This document shows positions 51,767 through 61,269 of a stretch of 64,000 bases of DNA, in pieces (the first letter of the stretch is position 1; each line of letters starts with the position of its first letter). The notes under the pieces are model-generated. The model searched no databases, had not been told where the DNA came from, and saw only the letters and a list, made by a program, of their open reading frames with translations. The DNA is taken from assembly GCA_958296065.1 (NCBI GenBank), contig CATQHX010000063.1, positions 1 through 64,000 on the forward strand, given 5' to 3'. This DNA comes from Vicinamibacterales bacterium (GTDB lineage: Bacteria > Acidobacteriota > Vicinamibacteria > Vicinamibacterales > UBA8438). A program made the translations under genes and the position numbers.

Positions 51767-53362
51767 CTAGCGGTCTGCGATGAGCGCGTCGTCGTGCAGG
51801 ATACCGAGTGCGCAGGTTGGACACGGGGGCACGTCCACGCCCGCCGCCAACGACCGCTCCCGGAGCAGCGCGTAGGTCTCGGGAAACGGCTCGATGGTGT
51901 CGATCGGCCCCTGGGCGATGGTCACCGGCAACCAGCCCCGCCCGTTGGCCACGTCGAGCCGCGCGCCGTGTGCGAGCAGTTGCTCGATGACGGAGTTGGC
52001 CCCGCGGTTCGCCGCCCCGTGCAGCGCGGTGTTGCCGGCCTCGTCCGCCGCGTGCACGTCCACCCCGGCATCGAGCAGCAATTCGACCGCTTCGCGGGCA
52101 TCGGCCTCCGATCCGGCGCCTTGCCCGGCGTAGGTCGCGGCTCCCGCCGCTGCCATCAGCGCTGTCGAGCCACCGGCGCTGGTCACGCTCGTATCCGCAC
52201 CGTGCGCCAACAGGAGGCGCATGAGTGGGGCGTCCGCTGCAATGGCGGCGAGCAGGAACGGAGTCACTCCCTCCGTGGGGAACAACGGCGATGTCTGCGT
52301 GGCCAGCCGGACGCGCTCGCGGGACGCCGCGTTCGGATCCGCCCCGGCGGCCAGTAGCGCCTCGATGAGCACGCCGCTGCTCAGGCTGCCGGTCGGCGAC
52401 GGGTCCGGCACGACCCGGAAGTGCGGCCGGTGCGCCAGCACCGCGGTATGGAGCGCGGTCCAGCCGACACCGTCCGCGTTGGGATCCGCGCCGCGGTCGA
52501 GCAGCCACGCCGCGAGCTCGTAATGCCGGTTGTCGATGGCGACCACCAGTGCGCTGGAGCCGTCCGGCGCCATGTCGTCGACATCCGCACCGGCATCGGC
52601 CAGAACCATCGCGGCATCCAGATGACCGCCCTGAACGGCGAAAAGGAACGCCGAGAATCCCGGCAGCGGCACTGCACCGTGCGCCGCGCCAGCGTCGTCG
52701 CCGGTCTCCCGGTCGCCCGCCGTCGCGGCTGCGCGTCCCGACCGGGCGTGGACGTTCGCCCCACGCTCGATCAGCTCCCGCACCGTCGCTGTATGCCCCT
52801 CGGCCGCTGCCCACATCAGCGCATTCTGGCCGCGCCACTGCTCCGCCGCGTCGACATCGGCGCCGTGCTCCAGCAGGACTCGAACCGCCTCGACCCGCCC
52901 CGTGCGGGCCGCGGTCATCAATGCGGTCTCCCCTTCGGGCTGCGCGCGGTTCGCATCTGCCCCGGCCGCCAGCAACCGGGCCAGCATCGGCGCGCTGCCG
53001 TTGAGGCTCGCCAGCGCGATCGGCGCCACTCCGTACCGGTTGGCCGCCGTCACGTCCGCGCCGCGATGGATCAGCAACCCGGCGAGGTCGCCGTCATCGC
53101 GGTGGACGGCCCAGTGCAGCGCCGTCGTACCGTCGATCTCCGCCGCGTCGACGTCGGCTCCCCGGTCCAGCAGGACGCGCACCTGCGCCAGGTCGCCCTG
53201 TTTCACCGCCTCGATGAGCGGCGACCGGGCGACGGCTTCGCCGGCCCCCGCGCAGAGCACGAAGGCCGGCAACCCGCTGGCGAGGAACACGCGGGACAAC
53301 ACCCGTCGCATCCGAGCGGCGATGCGTCCCGCGCCCAGACGTTCGCCCGAGCACACTCCCAT
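51767..53362 (-). CDS. Exported ankyrin-repeat protein, copy 1
   Basis: About 531 aa from MGVCSGERLGAGRIAARMRR (or from MRRVLSRVFLASGLPAFVLC at 53311, a signal-peptide-like start). At least nine ankyrin repeats, e.g. DGTTALHWAVHRDDGDLAGL, EGETALMTAARTGRVEAVRV, RGQNALMWAAAEGHTATVRE and AGNTALHGAANRGANSVIEQ. The tail is VDVPPCPTCALGILHDDALI. Ankyrin repeats bind proteins, so it may be a periplasmic scaffold or partner for the adjacent enzymes. The start lies close behind the stop of the DUF1552 gene. Confidence 0.85.
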   Translation of the reverse strand: MGVCSGERLGAGRIAARMRRVLSRVFLASGLPAFVLCAGAGEAVARSPLIEAVKQGDLAQVRVLLDRGADVDAAEIDGTTALHWAVHRDDGDLAGLLIHRGADVTAANRYGVAPIALASLNGSAPMLARLLAAGADANRAQPEGETALMTAARTGRVEAVRVLLEHGADVDAAEQWRGQNALMWAAAEGHTATVRELIERGANVHARSGRAAATAGDRETGDDAGAAHGAVPLPGFSAFLFAVQGGHLDAAMVLADAGADVDDMAPDGSSALVVAIDNRHYELAAWLLDRGADPNADGVGWTALHTAVLAHRPHFRVVPDPSPTGSLSSGVLIEALLAAGADPNAASRERVRLATQTSPLFPTEGVTPFLLAAIAADAPLMRLLLAHGADTSVTSAGGSTALMAAAGAATYAGQGAGSEADAREAVELLLDAGVDVHAADEAGNTALHGAANRGANSVIEQLLAHGARLDVANGRGWLPVTIAQGPIDTIEPFPETYALLRERSLAAGVDVPPCPTCALGILHDDALIADR

Positions 53363-53378
53363 CACGGTGAACTCCACG

Positions 53379-54725
53379 CTACACGCCGGACAGCTCGCGA
53401 AGCTGCCCGGTGCTGTCACCGATACGCTCGACCGGCACCCCGGCCTTGTCGAGCAGGCTCACGAGCAGGTTCGCATGCGGCGTCCCGGCGGGATACGCCA
53501 GGTGCCGCCCGCCGGCGAGCTTGCCGCCGCCGCGCCCGGCGACCAGCAGCGGCAACGCCGTGTGGCTGTGCTGATTGGCGTCGCTGATGCCTCCGCCGTA
53601 CATCACCATTGCGTGGTCCAGCAGCGTCCCGTCTCCATCCGGCGTCGACTGCAGCCGGTCCAGGAAATAGGCGAACAGTTGAACCAGATACGTGTCGATG
53701 AGGCCGATCTTGGCGAGCCGCTCCGGGTCGTACTGATGGTGCGACGTGGCGTGATGCGGGTCCGGCACGCCGATCTCCGGAAACGGGCGCTGACTGGTCT
53801 CGCGTCCCAACTGGAACGTGAAGACGCGGGTCAGGTCGGCCTGAAACGCCAGCACCTGCAGGTCGTACATCAGCTTGCAGTGCGCCCCGGTGGAGTCCGG
53901 CACCCCCAGCGGGCGATCGGCGTCCGGCATGGCGGCGCTGTGCGCCTCGCTGCGCTCGATGCGCCTTTCGATCTCGCGCACGGCGTCCAGGTACTCCGTC
54001 AGGCGGACGCGATCCTGCGGACCGATCTGCTGCTCCAGGCCGGCAATCTCCTTCGTTACCGAGTCGAGCACACTGCGGTTGCGGCGCCGCAGGGCATGCC
54101 GCTCCTCGGGGGTGGCGCCGTCGCCGAACATCCGGTCGAACACGTTGCGCGGATTGTGCTCGGCCGGGAGCGGCGTGGTCGGCGTCCGCCAGGAGAGCGA
54201 ATCGGTGTAGGCGCAACTGTAGCCGCTGCCGCCGCAGGTGCCCATCCAGCCGGCCGGCTCGAGACAGAGCTCGAGCGAGCCGAGCGGGGTGTCCTGCCCG
54301 ATCTCCGCCGCGGCGACCTGATCGATGGTCGTGCCCGCGCGGACGGCGGGACCTTCGCTCTTGAGGGGATGGGTGGCGTTCAGCCACGAAGAACCGGCCC
54401 GGGGATGGTCGCCGATGCCGTCGCCCCACGGATTCGCCGGGTCGTTGTCGAGCCCGGACAGCACCGTGACCGCGTCGCGGAAGGGGCCGAGGGGCGCCAG
54501 GGTCGGCGACAGCTCGAGCGCGCTGCCCTCTCCCTTGCTCTGCCACTGGAACATGTTCGCGCCGTTGGGGAAGTAGACGAACCCCAAACGCCGCACCGGG
54601 TCGGCCGCGGTCCGCGACAGCGCGGAAGCCGCGGGCACCATCGCGTCCAGCAACGGCAGCGCCAGCGCGGCGCCGGCGCCTCGGAGAAACGTCCGCCTGG
54701 GCAACGCCCGCTTCGTGATCAGCAT
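53379..54725 (-). CDS. DUF1552 protein with Tat signal, copy 1
   Basis: 448 aa. The twin-arginine motif KRALPRRTFLRGAGAALALP starts at residue 5, followed by the DUF1552 text RLGFVYFPNGANMFQWQSKG, LSWRTPTTPLPAEHNPRNVF, DRMFGD, LMYDLQVLAFQADLTRVFTF and PDPHHATSHHQYDPERLAKI. The family always neighbours DUF1592-type cytochrome genes; its reaction is unknown. It is a 118-bp gap downstream of the DUF1592 gene, a gap that holds a tandem repeat. Confidence 0.92.
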   Translation of the reverse strand: MLITKRALPRRTFLRGAGAALALPLLDAMVPAASALSRTAADPVRRLGFVYFPNGANMFQWQSKGEGSALELSPTLAPLGPFRDAVTVLSGLDNDPANPWGDGIGDHPRAGSSWLNATHPLKSEGPAVRAGTTIDQVAAAEIGQDTPLGSLELCLEPAGWMGTCGGSGYSCAYTDSLSWRTPTTPLPAEHNPRNVFDRMFGDGATPEERHALRRRNRSVLDSVTKEIAGLEQQIGPQDRVRLTEYLDAVREIERRIERSEAHSAAMPDADRPLGVPDSTGAHCKLMYDLQVLAFQADLTRVFTFQLGRETSQRPFPEIGVPDPHHATSHHQYDPERLAKIGLIDTYLVQLFAYFLDRLQSTPDGDGTLLDHAMVMYGGGISDANQHSHTALPLLVAGRGGGKLAGGRHLAYPAGTPHANLLVSLLDKAGVPVERIGDSTGQLRELSGV

Positions 54726-54750
54726 GTATCCTCCCGCGCTCCTGATTTCG

Positions 54751-54830
54751 TCGATCCCTCGTCGACCCCGCTGGTCTGCGCCGCCTTCCGTCGATCCCTC
54801 GTCGACTCCGCTGGTCTGCGCCGTCTTCCG
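54751..54830. repeat. Two tandem 40-bp repeats between a DUF1592 and a DUF1552 gene
   Basis: Two units, 54751-54790 and 54791-54830, each start TCGATCCCTCGTCGAC and contain CCGCTGGTCTGCGCC; they differ at two positions. They fill most of the intergenic gap inside a cluster where other spacings are short. Confidence 0.85.
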
Positions 54831-54843
54831 TGGGCGCAGCCTC

Positions 54844-57333
54844 CTATTGGTTCACTGACGCCGCCTCGCCGGCCGAACGTCGCTGCTGGAACGGCACGCT
54901 CTTCACGATGCCGAGCACCAGCGCCGAAAAACGATGCTCCCGGGACGCCGCGTCCCGCACGATCCGCCGCACCGCGGGGGCGTCGGCATACTCCAGGCCG
55001 CGCCCCAGCGCGTAGGTCAGCAGCTTCTCCGTCAGCGTCCGCAGGAACGGCTCCGGATTCGCCAGCAGCGCCTGCTTCAGCTCCGCGACCCCCGCGAAGC
55101 GGGTCCCGTCGGGAAGCTCGCCCGAGACGTCGAGCGGCTCGCCGGACGCGTCGGTCTCGCGCCAGCGGCCGACGGCGTCGAAGTTCTCCAGCGCCAGCCC
55201 CAGCGGGTCCATCAGCCGGTGGCACGCCGCGCACGTCGGGTTCGCACGGTGCCGCTCCATCGCCTCGCGCATCGTCAACTCGCGGCCGTCGTTGGCGCTG
55301 GCCTCCAGCTCGGGCACGTCCGGCGGCGGGTCGGGCGGCGGCGTCCCGAGAATGTTCTCGAGAACCCAGATGCCGCGCTTCACGGGAGACGTCCGCGTCG
55401 ACAGTGACTGCACGGTGAGCATGCTGCCCTGCCCGAGCAGGCCGCCGCGCATCGGATGATCGGCCGTGCCGACGCGCCGGAAGTGGTCCCCGTAGACGTG
55501 CGGGATGTCGTAGTGCCGCGCCAGGCGCTCGTTGACGAACGTATAGTCGGCGGCCAGCAGATCGATGGCGCTGCGGTCCTCGCGGACGATGCTCTGGAAC
55601 AGAAGCTCCGTCTCGCGGCGGAACGCATGCCGGAGGTTGTCGTCGACGTTCGGAAACCGCCGGAAGTCCGGCCGCGCCGCCGGCACGTTCCGCAGGTAGA
55701 GCCACTGCCCGGCGAAGTTGTCGGCCAGCGCGTCCGCGCGCGGGTCGGCCAGCATGCGCCGCACCTGCCGCTCCAGCACGTCCGGGTCGCTCAGCGCGCC
55801 GCGATCGGCGAGCTCGAGCAGCTCTTCATCGGGCAGGCTGCTCCAGAGGAAGAACGACAGCCGGGACGCCAGCGCCTGATCCTCGACCGGGTACGCCCTG
55901 CCGGAAGCCGCGTCCACCGGATCGAGCTCGATCCGGAAGAGGAACGACGGGCTGACCAGGAGCCGGGCCAGCGCCTGCTCGATGCCCCGCTCGAAGCCCC
56001 CTTCGCGGCGGCCCGCCTCGTAGAAGGGCAGCAGCACGCCCAGGTCGCGGGCGTCGACCGGACGCCGGAACGCCCGCCGCGCCAGAGCGGCCAGGATCTC
56101 CTCCGCACAGGCGCGCTCGGCCGCGGCCGACGCCTCGGGCCGGCAGGTGAAGATGCGATCCCGACTCGGCGTGCTCTCCGGCACGGACGGGCCGTACGGC
56201 CCGGTGACGATCACCTCGCTGACGTACGGCAGGTCGTGCGTCCGGTCGTGCTCGAGCAGCGCGCGCAGGAAGGGACGCCGCACGCGCTCGACCTGCGCGG
56301 CAGGCCGCCTGAGGAACGAGACCGCGAGCCGCCGCGGGCCGGCCTGCACCGGGACCCGGACGCGCAGATTGGCGTCGCCTGGCTCCTGCGGGGCCGCACT
56401 CCAGTCGGAATCTTCGGCCGCGGCACTCGCCCCAACGGTCAGCAGCCCGGCCCGCGCGCCGTCGACGGCAATCTCCACCTGGTGCGGCTCGTTCAAGCCC
56501 ACGATGTCGCCACCGTTGCCGGAGGCGCCGTTGCGGGCCAGTCGGACCCGGATCTCGTACTCGCCGTCGACCGGGAAGAAGTGGTCGACCAGCGTGCCCC
56601 CGCGGGTACCGAACGGCAGACCTTCCAGGCGATTGCGCTGGGTCAGCTCGGTCGACACCCGGTAGACGTCGGCGGTCACGGCGACGCCCGAATCGCTGGC
56701 GACCGCGAGCCGGCTGATCCGGTTCGCGGCAGCCAGATAGCTCTCCAGCAGGAGCGGCGAGAGGCCGAGGACGTCGCCGATGTTGTCGAAGCCGTAGCTG
56801 GAGGTGTCCGGCGGCAACACGGACGACACGTCGACGTCGAGGGCGAGCAGATCGCGCACCGCGTTGCGGTACTCGGCGCGGTTCAGGCGGTGCAGAACCG
56901 CTGGCCGGCCCGGATCCGGATTGGCGTCCGCCGCGGCGTCGAGCCGCGTCTCCAGCCACGTCGCGACCCGTTCGTAGGTCTCCGCATCCGGCCGCAACCG
57001 GCCTGCCGGCGGCATCGAGCCGTTGCGGAGCCGCCGGACGACGTGCTCCCAGCGCTCGGCATCACCGGCGATCTCGCCGGCGTCGAGCACGTCGAAAGCG
57101 AGCCCGGTCTCGCGCCCGACCGTCGAACGCTGGTTGTGGCACGCCTGGCAGTAGCGGCGCAGGAGGGCCTGGATGTCTGCGCTGCCGCCGGATTCACCGG
57201 CCGAGACGGCGAGGTTCTCGGGCTGCGCGAAGCCGGGCCGCGCCGTCGCGGGCCCCATGCAGGCGACCAGCAACCCAACCACGACGAGAAACCGCGGTCC
57301 CAGGAGCCCGCGGCTGAATCCGCGCTGCATCAC
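54844..57333 (-). CDS. DUF1592/planctomycete-type cytochrome c-like protein, copy 1
   Basis: 829 aa with a signal sequence (MMQRGFSRGLLGPRFLVVVG to RPGFAQ). A haem-binding CXXCH is in LLRRYCQACHNQRSTVGRET. Blocks in the order DUF1587 (VLHRLNRAEYRNAVRDLLAL), DUF1595, DUF1592 (ASRLSFFLWSSLPDEELLEL), DUF1588 (RGGLLGQGSMLTVQSLSTRT) and DUF1585 (ALGRGLEYADAPAVRRIVRD) follow. A second CXXCH is in NPTCAACHRLMDPLGLALEN. The family is typical of Planctomycetes and Acidobacteria and is thought to move electrons; its substrate is not known. Confidence 0.93.
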   Translation of the reverse strand: MMQRGFSRGLLGPRFLVVVGLLVACMGPATARPGFAQPENLAVSAGESGGSADIQALLRRYCQACHNQRSTVGRETGLAFDVLDAGEIAGDAERWEHVVRRLRNGSMPPAGRLRPDAETYERVATWLETRLDAAADANPDPGRPAVLHRLNRAEYRNAVRDLLALDVDVSSVLPPDTSSYGFDNIGDVLGLSPLLLESYLAAANRISRLAVASDSGVAVTADVYRVSTELTQRNRLEGLPFGTRGGTLVDHFFPVDGEYEIRVRLARNGASGNGGDIVGLNEPHQVEIAVDGARAGLLTVGASAAAEDSDWSAAPQEPGDANLRVRVPVQAGPRRLAVSFLRRPAAQVERVRRPFLRALLEHDRTHDLPYVSEVIVTGPYGPSVPESTPSRDRIFTCRPEASAAAERACAEEILAALARRAFRRPVDARDLGVLLPFYEAGRREGGFERGIEQALARLLVSPSFLFRIELDPVDAASGRAYPVEDQALASRLSFFLWSSLPDEELLELADRGALSDPDVLERQVRRMLADPRADALADNFAGQWLYLRNVPAARPDFRRFPNVDDNLRHAFRRETELLFQSIVREDRSAIDLLAADYTFVNERLARHYDIPHVYGDHFRRVGTADHPMRGGLLGQGSMLTVQSLSTRTSPVKRGIWVLENILGTPPPDPPPDVPELEASANDGRELTMREAMERHRANPTCAACHRLMDPLGLALENFDAVGRWRETDASGEPLDVSGELPDGTRFAGVAELKQALLANPEPFLRTLTEKLLTYALGRGLEYADAPAVRRIVRDAASREHRFSALVLGIVKSVPFQQRRSAGEAASVNQ

Positions 57334-57392
57334 CCACTCTCCAGGCTTCGACCGGCCTCGATCCTGTCAGACACTCAGCCCCCGTCAGCGGG

Positions 57393-58751
57393 TCATACCC
57401 CCGTCAGATAACGCAGCTCCCCGGTACTGTTGCCGAAGCGCTCGGTCGGCACGTCCATCATGCCGAGCAGCGTGAGGTAGAGGTTCGTCAGCGGCGTCTC
57501 GTCCGGGTAGGTCAGGTGGCGGTTCCCCTCGATCTGGCCTGCCGCCCCGCCCGCGACCAGGATCGGCAGCTTCTGGATGTTGTGCAGGTTGCTGTTGCTC
57601 ATCCCGCTCCCGTAGAGGATCGCCACCTGATCCAGGAGGGAGCCGTCGCCGTCGGGCGTCGCCCGCAGCCTGTCGAGATAGTAGGAGAACAGCGACGTGT
57701 GGTACGTGCCCACCTTGGTCAGCTTCTCCAGGCTCTCGGGCCGGTTCTCGTGGTGCGACAGCGCGTGGTGCGGATCGGGCACGCCGATCTGCGGATAGGT
57801 CTGCGCGGTCAGCTCCGGCGTCATCAGGAACGACACGACCCGGGTGAGGTCGGCCTGGTAGGCGAGCACCTGCAGGTCGAACATCACCTTGACGTACTCG
57901 TCGAACGAGGCCGGGATGCTCCCGGAAGGCCGATCCACCACCGGCAGCTCGCGGTCGGCATCCGCCTCCGCGCGCTGGATGCGGCGCTCGACGTCGCGCA
58001 CCGCGGCCAGGTAGTCGGTCAGCTTGGCCCGGTCCGCCGCCCCCAGCCCGTCCTGCAGCCGCGCCACCTTGCGGGTCACCGCGTCGAGGATGCTGCGGTC
58101 CTTGCGCATCCGCTCGCGCCGCGCCTCCGGATCGGTGCTCGTGCCGTCGCCGAACAGCCTCTCGAACAACGCCCGCGGGTTGCTCTCCATCGGCAACGGC
58201 GTCGTGGGCGTGCTCCAGCTCAGGGTGCTGATGTAGGCGCAACTGAAGCCGGCATCGCAGGCTCCGCCGAACTCCGGCAGCCCGATACCCACCTCCAGCG
58301 AGGCGAGCTGCGTCTGTTGCCCGAGCCTTGCCGCCGCAATCTGGTCCACCGAGACCCCCGCCTCGAAGTCCGCGCCCTCGGTCGGCTTGGCGTGCACGCC
58401 GGTCAGGAAGGCGCCCGTGATCCGTCCGTGTCCCCCGGCCGGGTCCCCCGGCATCTGCGCCGCCGGCGCGTGATCGAGGTTGGACAGCACGACCAGGTTG
58501 TCCCGGAACGGCTCCAGCGGCTTGAGGATCGGCGTGAGCTCGAAGCCGGTCCCCTCCGTGGGCGGGGTCCAGTTCCGCATCACGGCGCCGTGCGGCACGT
58601 ACACGAACCCCAGGCGGGGCTTCGGCCGGGCGGCCGTACGGCTCAGCGCGGTCAGCGCCGGCACCATCCCGTCGAGCAGCGGCAGCGCCACAGCCGTCCC
58701 GAGTCCGCGCAGCACGGTGCGGCGAGGCAGCGTCTTCTTCGTGATGATCAT
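57393..58751 (-). CDS. DUF1552 protein with Tat signal, copy 2
   Basis: 452 aa. Twin-arginine motif in KKTLPRRTVLRGLGTAVALP. Family text includes RLGFVYVPHGAVMRNWTPPT, LSWSTPTTPLPMESNPRALF, ERLFGDG, VMFDLQVLAYQADLTRVVSF and PDPHHALSHHENRPESLEKL. The start overlaps the stop of the upstream DUF1592 gene by 4 bp, so the two are translationally coupled. Roughly half the residues match copy 1 by eye, so the duplication is old or the copies were acquired separately. Confidence 0.92.
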   Translation of the reverse strand: MIITKKTLPRRTVLRGLGTAVALPLLDGMVPALTALSRTAARPKPRLGFVYVPHGAVMRNWTPPTEGTGFELTPILKPLEPFRDNLVVLSNLDHAPAAQMPGDPAGGHGRITGAFLTGVHAKPTEGADFEAGVSVDQIAAARLGQQTQLASLEVGIGLPEFGGACDAGFSCAYISTLSWSTPTTPLPMESNPRALFERLFGDGTSTDPEARRERMRKDRSILDAVTRKVARLQDGLGAADRAKLTDYLAAVRDVERRIQRAEADADRELPVVDRPSGSIPASFDEYVKVMFDLQVLAYQADLTRVVSFLMTPELTAQTYPQIGVPDPHHALSHHENRPESLEKLTKVGTYHTSLFSYYLDRLRATPDGDGSLLDQVAILYGSGMSNSNLHNIQKLPILVAGGAAGQIEGNRHLTYPDETPLTNLYLTLLGMMDVPTERFGNSTGELRYLTGV

Positions 58752-61219
58752 GAATCCGATCTCCTCATCTGGAACGGAAGGCTCCGGGCGACACCGAGAA
58801 TCAGCGCCGACCAGCGGTAGTCGTTCGCCGCGGCCTCGCGCACGATGGCGCGAATGGCCGGCCGGTCGTAGTGCTCCACCCCGCGGCCGAGAGCGTAGGT
58901 CAGCAGCTTCTCGGCAACGGTGGTGACGAACTCGTCGCGCCGCTCCAGCAGAATGTCACGCAAGCCGGGGAAGCCGTCGAAGGCCGTCCCGTCGGGCAGG
59001 GTGCCGGAGGGGTCGATAGGCGTGCCGGCGGCGCCCGCGTCGCGCCACTTGCCGACCGCGTCGAAGTTCTCGAGGGCGAAGCCGAGCGGGTCCATCCGGG
59101 CGTGGCAGTTCGAGCACACCGGGTTCGCGCGGTGCGCCTCGAGCCGCGCACGCAGGGAAGTGACCGTCCCGTCGTCGGCCCGCTCCGGCAGGTCCGGCAC
59201 GTCGGGCGGCGGGGGCGGCGGCGGCGTGCCGAGGATGTTCTCCAGCACCCACTTGCCGCGCACGACCGGCGAGGTCCGCGTGGCTAGCGACGTCACGGTC
59301 AGGACGCTGCCGTGGCCGAGCAGGCCGCGGCGCTGCTCGCCGGGCAGGTCGACACGGCGGAAGCGCGACCCGTAGACGTTCGGAATCCCGTAGTGCCGCG
59401 CGAGACGCTCGTTGACGAAGGTGTAGTCCGCGTCCAGCAACTCCACCACGCTCCGGTCGTCCCGCATCTGGCTCTCGACGAACAGCTCCGTCTCGCGCAC
59501 CAGCGCGTCCCGCAGGTTCTCGTCGAACCCCGGAAAGGCGTTCACGTCCGGGGCGACCGTGCGCATGCGGCGCAGGTGCAGCCACTGCGCGGCAAAGCTC
59601 GACACCAACACGCCCGCCCGCTCGTCGGCGAGCATCCGCCGCACCTGCTGTTCCAGCACCGCCGGGTCCCCGAGGGACCCGGCCTCCGCCGCCTCCAGAA
59701 GCTCGTCGTCCGGAATGCTGCTCCAGAGGAAGAACGACAGGCGCGACGCCAGCTCGACATCGCTCAAGCGGTAGGGAGTGGCGGGATCCACGCCCGCCGG
59801 ATCGCGCTCGATGCGGAACAGGAACTCGGGGTCGACGAGCATGCTCTCCAGCGCCCGCTGGATACCGGCGTCGAAACTGCCTTCGCTGCGGCCCTCCGCA
59901 TAGAAGCCGCGCAGCACCTCGAGATCGAGCTCCGTCACCGGCCGGCGAAACGCCCGCCGCGCCAGCGTCCCCAGGATCGCGTCCGCGCACGGACCCTCTT
60001 CCTCGGCGGTCGCCGGGCGGCACACGAAGATCCGCCGCCGGCTGGCCGCCTCGCCTTCGCCGTCGGGTCCGCGTCCGATGGTGTCCGGGCTGAAGGGTCC
60101 CTCGATCTCCACGCTCTCCAGGGCCATCCGCTGCACGTAACCGCGGCCCGTGGAGAACGTCCAGATCGGGAGCCGGCTCGGCGCCATCCCCTCGGTCACC
60201 GCCGTCCGCTTCGTGAACGACGCGCTCACCACGTGCGTGCCCGCGCGGGCCGGAAAACGGACCAGCAACGGCTCTCCGGGAGCCACTACCCGCGCCGCGC
60301 CGGGATCCGCGCCCTCCGGCCAATTGCCGACCCGCAGCAGCGCGCGCCGGACGCCGTCCACCCGCACGTCGATCTCCTGCGGCTCTCCCCTGCCGCTGCC
60401 CTGCAGCGCGATACGGACGAGGTACTCGCCGTCGAGCGGGAAGTGGTGCCGCACGGCCGCGCCGCCGCGCGAACCGAACGGCAGGTCCTCGCTCATGCGG
60501 TCGTCCTGCACCAGCAGCGACGACAGCGGGTAACGCACCGCATCGGCCTCGATGGTCGGGTCGCCCACCGCCAGCCGCGCGATCCTGCGCGCCGCGGACA
60601 TGTAGCGCTCAAGCAACCCGGGCGCCACCGTGAGGATGTCGGCGTTGTTGTCGAAGCCGTAGGCCAGGTCGTCGCCCGGGAGCATCGTCGCCGTGTCGAT
60701 TTCCAGATCGAGCAGATCGCGGACGGCGTTCGTGTACTCCAGGCGGTTGAGGCGATGGATGGTCGGTCGGCCGGGATTCGGCTCGGCGGCGGCGGCCCGA
60801 TCGAGAGCCGCCTCCAGCCACGCAGCGAACGCGCCGTAGGTCTCCGCGTCGGGCCGCGGGCGGCGCGGCGGCGGCATCGCCTGCGTCCGCAGCTTCTGGA
60901 GGACCTTCTCCCAGACCTCCGCATCCGCGCCGACGTGCTCCACCGCAATGTCGTCGAGGGCGAGGTTCCCGGTCAGCAGGCGCTCGTTGTGGCAGGTCAC
61001 GCAGTAGCGGTCCAGCACCGCGCGCCACGTCGAGGCGTCGGTCCCGAACGCTGGCTCGGTCGGCGCCTGGACGGCTGGCTGCACGGATGCGGCAACCGCG
61101 GAGGGCGCCTGGGCTGCCGCGGGCGCGTGGTGCACGACGAGAGCGAGTCCCGTCACGAGAGCCGCGGCCGGCCCGGTTCGCTTCGTCCAACCCGTTATCG
61201 TCGTCTTCCGCATGCTCAT
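58748..61219 (-). CDS. DUF1592/planctomycete-type cytochrome c-like protein, copy 2
   Basis: 823 aa from MSMRKTTITGWTKRTGPAAA with a signal ending near PAAAQAP. CXXCH in LDRYCVTCHNERLLTGNLAL and again in NPVCSNCHARMDPLGFALEN. DUF1587 (IHRLNRLEYTNAVRDLLDLE), DUF1592 (ASRLSFFLWSSIPDDELLEA), DUF1588 (RGLLGHGSVLTVTSLATRTS) and DUF1585 (ALGRGVEHYDRPAIRAIVRE) are all present. A proline run (PPPPPPPDVP) precedes the C-terminal haem region. It stands 50 bp behind the ankyrin gene and overlaps DUF1552 copy 2. Confidence 0.93.
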   Translation of the reverse strand: MSMRKTTITGWTKRTGPAAALVTGLALVVHHAPAAAQAPSAVAASVQPAVQAPTEPAFGTDASTWRAVLDRYCVTCHNERLLTGNLALDDIAVEHVGADAEVWEKVLQKLRTQAMPPPRRPRPDAETYGAFAAWLEAALDRAAAAEPNPGRPTIHRLNRLEYTNAVRDLLDLEIDTATMLPGDDLAYGFDNNADILTVAPGLLERYMSAARRIARLAVGDPTIEADAVRYPLSSLLVQDDRMSEDLPFGSRGGAAVRHHFPLDGEYLVRIALQGSGRGEPQEIDVRVDGVRRALLRVGNWPEGADPGAARVVAPGEPLLVRFPARAGTHVVSASFTKRTAVTEGMAPSRLPIWTFSTGRGYVQRMALESVEIEGPFSPDTIGRGPDGEGEAASRRRIFVCRPATAEEEGPCADAILGTLARRAFRRPVTELDLEVLRGFYAEGRSEGSFDAGIQRALESMLVDPEFLFRIERDPAGVDPATPYRLSDVELASRLSFFLWSSIPDDELLEAAEAGSLGDPAVLEQQVRRMLADERAGVLVSSFAAQWLHLRRMRTVAPDVNAFPGFDENLRDALVRETELFVESQMRDDRSVVELLDADYTFVNERLARHYGIPNVYGSRFRRVDLPGEQRRGLLGHGSVLTVTSLATRTSPVVRGKWVLENILGTPPPPPPPDVPDLPERADDGTVTSLRARLEAHRANPVCSNCHARMDPLGFALENFDAVGKWRDAGAAGTPIDPSGTLPDGTAFDGFPGLRDILLERRDEFVTTVAEKLLTYALGRGVEHYDRPAIRAIVREAAANDYRWSALILGVARSLPFQMRRSDS

Positions 61220-61269
61220 GCCGTCCACCCGGCGCGCCGCCGCTGCGGCCGCTGCCGGTTCCACGGTCT

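Noticed and set aside
50103..52838. A 911-aa open frame across the PQQ propeller and ankyrin genes
   Set aside because: It is an Arg- and Gly-rich out-of-frame shadow of the two real genes with no start signal or domain.
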